A stretch of DNA of 5,963 nucleotides. It comes from CAUZEO01 sp963578625. Its GTDB lineage: Bacteria; Verrucomicrobiota; Kiritimatiellia; SLOV01. Shown here in pieces: positions 1 to 5,020 of this stretch (position 1 is the first letter of the stretch; each line of letters begins with the position of its first letter). Made by a program: the position numbers and the translations under genes. The notes beneath the pieces were generated by a model. It searched no databases. It was not told the DNA's origin and was given only the letters and a program-made list of their open reading frames with translations. The stretch spans positions 1 through 5,963 of the forward strand of contig CAUZEO010000331.1 in assembly GCA_963578625.1 (NCBI GenBank), in the 5' to 3' direction.

Positions 1-315
1 GTCCGGGCGGTACACACCCTCCTTCACGGGCACATCGTGAAATCGGCCATAGGGAAAGCCGTTGATGGTGAAGGCATACAGGTTTTCACTCCGCAAAAAA
101 TCGCGGAATATTTCAAGCGTCGCAGGCGCGGCCAGCGACCGTGCTGCCTGGTTGCTGATTCTCAGCCCGAGTCCATACTCCCGATCCGCAGCGATTCCAT
201 CTCTGACCCTGCGCGCATGATTCTTGATCGCACTGAAATTGTCCTCCCAGGACTCGCCCCGATGGGCGTTGAGGCAGTAGGTCAGGTGGATAGCTGGATC
301 GTCGGATAGGCGCAT
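1..315 (-). CDS. eboE: Metabolite traffic protein EboE, N-terminal part (runs off left edge)
   Basis: This is the first 105 codons of a gene read right to left that continues past base 1. I translated it by hand from the ATG at 315. The protein opens with MRLSDDPAIHLTYCLNAHRG, followed by ESWEDNF (residues 21-27), a GLGLRISNQAAR segment near 50-61, and a YAFTINGFPYGRFHD stretch near 82-96 followed by VKEGVYRPD at the edge. The LTYC-N-H-GESW opening, the GLR-S-QAA segment and the INGFPYG-FH-VKE-VY block match what I know of EboE, a xylose-isomerase-like TIM-barrel protein of ebo clusters. Its reaction is unknown; the fold suggests a metal-dependent sugar-phosphate isomerase or epimerase type of chemistry. 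The start lies 12 nt after the eboD stop, so the two are probably co-transcribed and translationally close. No Shine-Dalgarno sequence is visible before the ATG. The rest of the usual roughly 400 residues lies outside the window. Confidence 0.92.
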   Translation of the reverse strand, partial: MRLSDDPAIHLTYCLNAHRGESWEDNFSAIKNHARRVRDGIAADREYGLGLRISNQAARSLAAPATLEIFRDFLRSENLYAFTINGFPYGRFHDVPVKEGVYRPD

Positions 316-327
316 TGTGGCAATCGA

Positions 328-1494
328 TCAGGCATGAACCTTTTCTTCTTTAAGTCTTCGGCAGGCGGAGACGACTCCGGCCTCGTCGACTTCGTTCATT
401 TCGCGCCTCGCGCCCAACGGACCAGGGTAGGTCACGCACAATTCGCCGCCGAGGTGCTCCTGAAAATCCTCGAGTCCCCCGAGGATCTCGAGGCGCCCTC
501 CATCGACTGTGCGATCAAGCGCGTCATGCCAGACGGGCAAACCACACGTCTGTAGCGCGTTGATCAATCGATCCGCATCGCGAACGGAAAGCCAGCCCTG
601 ATCGACCGCATAGATTGCATCCAGGGCAATCCCGATGGAAACCGCCTCTCCATGGGACAACGAATAGGATGTCATTGATTCCAGCTTGTGTGCGGACCAG
701 TGCCCGAAATCGAGCGGTCGTTCGTTGCCGTATTCAAATGGGTCCAGGTTGTCGCGAATATGGTCAAGGTGCAGCGTTGCGCACCGGTGAATGATCTTCT
801 CAATCACGCCCAGGTCGCGGGACCGTACCGCAGTCGTCCACGCACAAAGATCCTCGAAAAACTCCGCGTCCTTAATCATGGCAACTTTAAATGCCTCAGC
901 CACGCCGCCGCACAAATACGGATCCGGCAAGGTAGCCAGAAAATTGGAGTCGTTAATTACCGCGAAGGGGGGATGAAATGTTCCCACCGTGTTTTTCCCG
1001 CCGTGAAGATTCATCCCGTTCTTCACCCCGATTCCCGCATCGCACTGCGCAAGCACGGTGGTGGGAATTCTGACGACGCGGAGACCGCGGTGAACGATGG
1101 ACGCGCCGAAGCCTATCGCGTCCAGCACGGCTCCGCCGCCGACCACCAGCACGAATGAATGGCGGCACATCCGATACTCGAGCATCACGTCCACGGCGTG
1201 TATTAATTGACGATAGTCATTCTTGAACGCTTCTCCGCCCGGCACGGATACCGGTGTGCATACAAGCTCCACTGTATTTTTGTGCTCGAGAAAATAGGAT
1301 TCAATCCGGCGGAACAGATCCGGATGCGATGCAACGACGCCGTCGTCCACGAACGCGGCGACCCTGTGAACTCTTTCTTCCTGGAGCCGGTTGAGCGCTT
1401 CCACGAGCGCCAAATTTCCGGTGTCAAAAACCCCTCGCGAAAAAATGACCGGATAATGGAAGGGCACCTGGAACTTCTGTTGATATTCCTGCAT
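328..1494 (-). CDS. eboD: EboD: 3-dehydroquinate synthase-like sugar phosphate cyclase
   Basis: A 388-residue cytoplasmic protein of the dehydroquinate synthase fold, which cyclises a sugar phosphate using NAD+ and a divalent metal. Visible family blocks are the nucleotide-binding GGGAVLD (119-125), IPTT (143-146) followed by CDAGIGVKNGMN (151-162), GGKNTVGTFHPP (165-176), GGVAEAFKV (196-204, with E200 as metal ligand and K203), FGHWSAHKLE (263-272, H265 as ligand and H269) and HGEAVSIG (281-288, H281 as ligand). The metal triad Glu-His-His is therefore intact. The active-site loops differ from true AroB: VKNGMN replaces the usual GKTGIN, and Asp262 stands where AroB has Asn in its N-x-GH block. 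I infer a non-shikimate cyclase, as expected for EboD. The ATG at 1494 fits the family; it has no clear ribosome-binding site. The gene sits between the eboF-like gene (47 nt) and eboE (12 nt). Confidence 0.93.
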   Translation of the reverse strand: MQEYQQKFQVPFHYPVIFSRGVFDTGNLALVEALNRLQEERVHRVAAFVDDGVVASHPDLFRRIESYFLEHKNTVELVCTPVSVPGGEAFKNDYRQLIHAVDVMLEYRMCRHSFVLVVGGGAVLDAIGFGASIVHRGLRVVRIPTTVLAQCDAGIGVKNGMNLHGGKNTVGTFHPPFAVINDSNFLATLPDPYLCGGVAEAFKVAMIKDAEFFEDLCAWTTAVRSRDLGVIEKIIHRCATLHLDHIRDNLDPFEYGNERPLDFGHWSAHKLESMTSYSLSHGEAVSIGIALDAIYAVDQGWLSVRDADRLINALQTCGLPVWHDALDRTVDGGRLEILGGLEDFQEHLGGELCVTYPGPLGARREMNEVDEAGVVSACRRLKEEKVHA

Positions 1495-1502
1495 ATGGCC
1501 GC

Positions 1503-1530
1503 ATCAAGCTATGTTGAAGAACTAGCTGAT
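1503..1530 (-). other. Imperfect hairpin/dyad before eboD
   Basis: On the plus strand ATC (1503-1505), AGCTA (1507-1511) and GTT (1513-1515) pair with AAC (1520-1522), TAGCT (1523-1527) and GAT (1528-1530). The loop is GAAG, and single-base bulges lie at 1506 and 1512. That gives 11 base pairs within 28 nt. It lies just downstream of the TATAAT at 1532-1537 and covers the expected transcription start, so it could be an operator dyad or a hairpin in the eboD leader. No run of T follows on the minus strand, so a simple intrinsic terminator is unlikely. Confidence 0.4.
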
Positions 1531-1531
1531 T

Positions 1532-1540
1532 ATTATACCA
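1532..1540 (-). promoter_or_regulatory. Extended -10 promoter element in the gap before eboD
   Basis: Read on the minus strand the bases are TGGTATAAT, a perfect extended -10 (TG, one base, TATAAT). It begins 1 nt after the stop codon of the eboF-like gene and would start transcription near 1525, about 30 nt before the eboD ATG. The -35 position (1555-1560, AACTTG) is poor, which extended -10 promoters tolerate. The gap is AT-rich in a GC-rich region, so a chance match is possible. Confidence 0.45.
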
Positions 1541-1541
1541 T

Positions 1542-2849
1542 CTATAGAATCGTACAAGTTTCGCCGATCCAAGACTTGAGGGCCGCCGCAAGATCCAGAA
1601 AGGTTTCCGGATTTCCCGGGAAATCGACCGTGGAAGTCCAGGCGATGGCGCGACCGGGACCGGAGCGGCCGTGCGACCCGCGAACGCGGCCTGGATCACG
1701 GCTTACACCGGGAGGCGGCCAGCCGAAGAACAGTTCACACGGATCAAAGCCTGGTTTGTTGTGAATGTCTACGTGAGATGCGAAATCGGGCTCTTCTTCT
1801 CTTTCCGTCCACCAGGGATAGGCAAACCATTGACCGGACTTTGCCACCAGGAAGAAAGTTCCGGATGATGCGTGATACACATCACGCTCCCCCTGAGCCT
1901 TGGCATCGAGAACCTCTTCGACTCCCGGCAACCCGGCAAGAAGCTCGCGCACCTTCTCCGCGCGATCAGGTTTCTGTACATAAACATGGGCGATTTCGTG
2001 GTCGACCACGGCGAAGGCAGCACTGCCGAAGAAATCCGGATAGGTCCGCCTGCCAACCTGGGTAACATCGAAAAGCCCTGCCTCTCTGAGGGCCCGATTG
2101 GGAAAAACCGGCTCCGCGGTAACCCGGCCGATCGAATAGTCACCGGCCACGAAAATCTCGTACCCCTGGTTCGATGCGGTGGCAATCAGACGGGACAGAT
2201 AACTGTCGAGTTGACCAACAGCGGCTTTGACTTTCTCCGAGTTGGGGCCCTGCCGCTGAAGGTCATAATCCAGGAGAGGGAGATAACCCAGAAGCAGATC
2301 GGGCGCCCAATCGGGCTCGCACATGACTGCTTCCAGTGCTTCGACGATCCACTCCGTAGACTTTCGGGAGGCAAGCGGTCCCCAGTAGTGCATCAAGTTG
2401 AACGGCTTTCCGATCCGTTTCGCGAGCCCTTCATACAAGTCGCGCGGCCTGCAGTAGCAGTTCTGAATCATGCCGCCGCCATGTTTGTGAATGGGTTTGG
2501 GAGACAGAACAAGGTCTACCGACTCGCCGAGACTTTGTTGCCAGAACATCATGCCCACGCGCAGACCCCTGGCCCTGGCTTGATCCCAGATTCGAGGGCC
2601 GGTCACAAGATTTGAAGACTGCTCCCAGAAGAGAGGTTTCGCGAGTTCGGGAAAATATCTCCCATTGGACACCATTCCGTGTTTGCCCGGAGGTACGGCC
2701 GTACGAAGGGTGGCCTGGGCGGTACAGGTAACCGCGGGAAACACGCTCTCCGCGGAACGCCAGGTGCGGCCCCCAAGTTTGGGGTTTGTCGAAGCAACGA
2801 GGTCGTGCCCCAAAGCGGCGACCTGAATAATGAGAAGTTTAGCCGGCAT
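1542..2849 (-). CDS. eboF: Ebo-cluster phosphodiesterase / nucleotide pyrophosphatase-family protein (EboF-like)
   Basis: A 435-residue protein of the alkaline phosphatase superfamily, type I phosphodiesterase/nucleotide pyrophosphatase branch. The order of blocks is: an N-terminal beta strand (KLLIIQVAALG, 4-14); the nucleophile block VFPAVTCTAQATL (36-48), with Thr41 the likely nucleophile; PPGKHGMVSNG (53-63); LLDYDLQRQGP (192-202); VAGDYSIG (234-241); DHEIAHVYVQKP (283-294); DFASHVDIHNKPGFDP (355-370); and RGSHGR near 390-395. This matches, from memory, the phosphatase-like protein next to EboC/D/E in ebo clusters. Several canonical nucleotide pyrophosphatase metal ligands are changed (see findings), so activity on nucleotides is not assured. 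I chose the ATG at 2849, 17 nt after eboC, because homology begins there; a GTG at 2858 is an alternative. The reading frame is open upstream to 3200, but that part overlaps eboC and reads as non-protein. No signal peptide is evident. The name eboF follows one published usage; naming varies between papers. Confidence 0.87.
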   Translation of the reverse strand: MPAKLLIIQVAALGHDLVASTNPKLGGRTWRSAESVFPAVTCTAQATLRTAVPPGKHGMVSNGRYFPELAKPLFWEQSSNLVTGPRIWDQARARGLRVGMMFWQQSLGESVDLVLSPKPIHKHGGGMIQNCYCRPRDLYEGLAKRIGKPFNLMHYWGPLASRKSTEWIVEALEAVMCEPDWAPDLLLGYLPLLDYDLQRQGPNSEKVKAAVGQLDSYLSRLIATASNQGYEIFVAGDYSIGRVTAEPVFPNRALREAGLFDVTQVGRRTYPDFFGSAAFAVVDHEIAHVYVQKPDRAEKVRELLAGLPGVEEVLDAKAQGERDVYHASSGTFFLVAKSGQWFAYPWWTEREEEPDFASHVDIHNKPGFDPCELFFGWPPPGVSRDPGRVRGSHGRSGPGRAIAWTSTVDFPGNPETFLDLAAALKSWIGETCTIL

Positions 2850-2866
2850 AGGCTGCACGCATGATT

Positions 2867-3784
2867 TCAACTTCCATAGAAGAGCCTGCCCAACAACGAC
2901 GCCGGGATGAAAAGAGACAGGATCAGCACGGATCCCACCGCGGAGCCCGGCATGCTGCTCGCGGCGATGAGCCAGGCCTGGAGTGGTATCAGGCCACGCA
3001 GGAAAACGCCGATTGCCGGCGGCACCGCTTCGGTTCTGCGCTCGGGTTTTGTTTTCGAAACCTTCAGGTACGCGGCACTCACGGTCAGAACCCACACAAC
3101 TGCCGCAACGAGGCCGGTGATCCGGTTCGGATGTCCGGCATAGAAGATAGGAAGAGCGATGAATGCGCACAAAAATCCGGTGACGAGAAGGGGAGCCCAT
3201 ATGCCCGTGCCGGCCCGGTCTGCGTCGGCTTCAAAGCGGGCAACGACGGTCACGGACACGACATAGAGAAACACGGATACAACCCCCAGCGCCAGGGCCG
3301 GCGCGAAGGGCGTGGTATCCGCCACAGATACTCCGACCAGAAGATTCAGTGCGCGACAGGAAGCCATGTTGAGTTCCCCGAGGACCGGGACCCGCTTGCA
3401 CCAGAGGTTGTACGCAAGGACAGCGAGCGCGAGCGCGGCGGTCACCGCTGGGGTGGCACCGCCGCAATACATACTCAGAGCCCCTGCGGCGGCAAAGAGG
3501 GACACACATACGATGGTCCCCTGCGACCTGCTAATCCGGCCACTGGGCAGAGGCCGACCCGGCCTTTCCTTTCTGTCGATCTGCTCATCGACGAGGTCAT
3601 TGAGGATGAGACCCGCGGCGTAGAGCGACAATCCGACCCCACATGCCGCGGCCAGATCGGTTGCATGGGTAAGAACTGCGCCTCCAGCCAAAAAAAATCC
3701 GGCGACCAGATCTCCCGGAACCGTAAAGAGATTGGGAATACGGAATACCTGCAGCCAGAATCGAAGTACGGTGGGTCGTCCCAT
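2867..3784 (-). CDS. eboC: UbiA-like integral membrane protein EboC
   Basis: A 305-residue polytopic membrane protein with the UbiA prenyltransferase fold, set in the cytoplasmic membrane. From the ATG at 3784 it begins MGRPTVLRFWLQVFRIPNLF and TVPGD, the normal UbiA opening in which an RxxN motif precedes the first helix. The first Asp-rich motif NDLVDEQID (62-70) is intact and is followed by RKERPGRPLPSGRIS (71-85). A YNLWCKRVPVLGELNMASCRALNLLVG stretch lies near 125-151 and about eight hydrophobic segments span the chain. The usual second DxxxD motif is not evident; the corresponding stretch reads VARFEADADRAG (181-192). The substrate is unknown. In ebo clusters the protein is proposed to help prenylate or move a metabolite precursor across the membrane. 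The frame is open back to an ATG at 3889, but residues before 3784 look non-conserved and would overlap the gcvT start. A GGGAG sequence ends 2 nt before the chosen ATG. This is the first gene of the run. Confidence 0.91.
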   Translation of the reverse strand: MGRPTVLRFWLQVFRIPNLFTVPGDLVAGFFLAGGAVLTHATDLAAACGVGLSLYAAGLILNDLVDEQIDRKERPGRPLPSGRISRSQGTIVCVSLFAAAGALSMYCGGATPAVTAALALAVLAYNLWCKRVPVLGELNMASCRALNLLVGVSVADTTPFAPALALGVVSVFLYVVSVTVVARFEADADRAGTGIWAPLLVTGFLCAFIALPIFYAGHPNRITGLVAAVVWVLTVSAAYLKVSKTKPERRTEAVPPAIGVFLRGLIPLQAWLIAASSMPGSAVGSVLILSLFIPASLLGRLFYGS

Positions 3785-3887
3785 TTCTCCCGGTCTATAG
3801 GGTTCTGGCGGTGAAATCAACGCTAGTGCGATACAATCCCTAAAACGGTCTTCAATGGCCCGTCTCCATGCGGTATACATCTCTTTC
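3785..3887. promoter_or_regulatory. Divergent intergenic region between eboC and gcvT
   Basis: About 103 nt separate the two divergent starts and must hold the promoters of both units. On the plus strand TACAAT (3832-3837) matches the -10 consensus at 5 of 6 positions and would give a leader of roughly 45 nt for gcvT, but no good -35 is spaced correctly. TATACAT (3874-3880), just before the gcvT ATG, is a second weak candidate that would give a leaderless message. On the minus strand TTGATT, 15 nt, then TATAGA (3793-3798) would start transcription almost at the eboC ATG. None is convincing. No riboswitch fold is apparent and the space is too short for a tandem glycine riboswitch. Confidence 0.35.
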
Positions 3888-4973
3888 ATGAAGAAAACAC
3901 CTCTTTATGAAGCGCACCGGGCGCTCGGCGCCCGGATTGGCCCTTTCGCCGGCTGGGCAATGCCTATTCAGTATGCCGGGATCGTGCCGGAGCATCTGCA
4001 TACGCGGTCCTCGGTCTCCATTTTCGACACCTGCCACATGGGGGAATTCGATTTTCGGGGGCCCAGTGCAGAATCCGACCTCGAGGGTCTGGTAACCCAA
4101 TCCGTATCGTCCATGAAAGACGGGCAGTGCCGCTATGGGTTTCTGCTGAACGAAGCGGGGGGCGTGCTGGATGACATTACCGTCTTCCGGCGAAGTTCCG
4201 ATCACTTCTTCATGGTCGTGAACGCCGGAACCCTGGCGTCCGACGCGGACTGGATCCAGAAACGGCTGTCGTCCGGGACCCGGTTCACCAACCTGTCCCC
4301 CAACCGGGCGAAGCTCGATATCCAGGGCCCTCGGTCCCGAGAGCAGATAGAGACGATCACGGGTCAGAGCCTGCCCGATCTCCGCTATTTTCGTTTTTGT
4401 GACACGGAGTTGTGCGGCGTTCCGTGTACGCTGAGCCGGACCGGGTACACTGGCGAATGGGGATACGAAATTTATTTCCCGGCAGAGCCCGCGACTCAAA
4501 TGTGGGAGACATTTCTTCGCGATTCGAGCATTCGGCCCGCCGGCCTCGGCGCGCGGGATACGCTTCGTCTCGAAGTCGGTTATCCCTTGTACGGCCGCGA
4601 GCTGAGCGCAGATCAGACGCCCGTATCGACCTTCGGAACCCAGTTTATCGATGTGACCAAGTCATTCGTCGGGCGCGACGCTGTTCTTCGGGAACTCGAG
4701 GAGGGGCCGCGGCGAAAGATGTGCGGCTTGCGCCTGGAGTCAAAGCGCGCTGCCCGCGAGAGAGATCGGGTTACGCTCGACGGGGAGGAAGTCGGTACCG
4801 TTTCCAGCGGCTCGCTCGCGCCCAGCATGCGGGTAGCGGTGGCAATCGCGTTTGTCGATAGCGCCCTGGCCGAACCGGGGACCATGCTGGACGTCCAGAT
4901 ACGTGGTAAGCCATTACCGGCCCAGGTCGTGACGTTGCCGTTCTACCACGATGGATCAGCGCGAAAGAAATAG
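3888..4973 (+). CDS. gcvT: Aminomethyltransferase, glycine cleavage system T protein
   Basis: A 361-residue cytosolic enzyme. It takes the aminomethyl group from the lipoyl arm of GcvH and transfers the methylene to tetrahydrofolate, releasing ammonia. Family blocks in order are KKTPLYEAHRALGARIGPFAGWAMPIQY (2-29), SIFDTCHMGEF (44-54), GGVLDDITVF (91-100, with D96 as the catalytic Asp), GYTGEWGYEI (186-195), GLGARDTLRLEVGYPLYGREL (219-239), FVGRDAVL (260-267), SGSLAPSMRVAVAIAFV (307-323) and the C-terminal VVTLPFY (347-353). Length and residues are normal, so it should be functional. I chose the ATG at 3888 because the family starts with K-TPLY; an in-frame ATG at 3855 would add 11 unconserved residues. 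No Shine-Dalgarno sequence precedes it. No gcvH or gcvP follows: the next gene is convergent, so this copy is transcribed alone, at least on its downstream side. Confidence 0.96.
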   Translation: MKKTPLYEAHRALGARIGPFAGWAMPIQYAGIVPEHLHTRSSVSIFDTCHMGEFDFRGPSAESDLEGLVTQSVSSMKDGQCRYGFLLNEAGGVLDDITVFRRSSDHFFMVVNAGTLASDADWIQKRLSSGTRFTNLSPNRAKLDIQGPRSREQIETITGQSLPDLRYFRFCDTELCGVPCTLSRTGYTGEWGYEIYFPAEPATQMWETFLRDSSIRPAGLGARDTLRLEVGYPLYGRELSADQTPVSTFGTQFIDVTKSFVGRDAVLRELEEGPRRKMCGLRLESKRAARERDRVTLDGEEVGTVSSGSLAPSMRVAVAIAFVDSALAEPGTMLDVQIRGKPLPAQVVTLPFYHDGSARKK

Positions 4974-4975
4974 TC

Positions 4976-4987
4976 CGGCGGTCGCCG
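4976..4987. terminator. Short GC hairpin between the convergent genes (weak terminator candidate)
   Basis: CGGCG (4976-4980) and CGCCG (4983-4987) can pair around GT, 3 nt after the gcvT stop and within the 47-nt gap between two converging genes. A perfect 8-bp palindrome CCGTACGG (4985-4992) overlaps its right arm. The position suits a bidirectional terminator, but the two-base loop is strained and no T run follows on either strand, so this is weak. Confidence 0.25.
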
Positions 4988-5020
4988 TACGGGGCGGTTT
5001 CGTAATATCCCGCACATTTC

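Noticed and set aside
37..309. Plus-strand open frame of 90 codons at the left edge
   Set aside because: The minus strand here encodes the unmistakable EboE N-terminus; the plus frame has no similarity I recognise.
1872..2615. Open frame of 247 codons on the plus strand opposite the phosphodiesterase gene
   Set aside because: It is antisense to conserved coding sequence, has no family motif and no ribosome-binding site.
2850..3200. N-terminal extension of the eboF-like frame by 117 codons
   Set aside because: The extension lies almost wholly inside eboC in another frame, is Arg/Cys/His/Ser-rich without a motif, and the family begins at the MPAKLLIIQ start.
2861..3814. Long open frame of 317 codons on the plus strand opposite eboC
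   Set aside because: It is antisense to a clear UbiA-family gene; its product is rich in Arg, Gly, Glu and His with no recognisable domain, typical of the shadow of a hydrophobic GC-rich gene.
3855..3887. Longer gcvT start adding 11 residues
   Set aside because: The residues before MKKTPLY are not conserved in the family and no ribosome-binding site precedes the earlier ATG.
3852..4499. Minus-strand open frame of 215 codons opposite gcvT
   Set aside because: It is a shadow of gcvT, with low-complexity Arg/Pro/Gly-rich composition and no motif.
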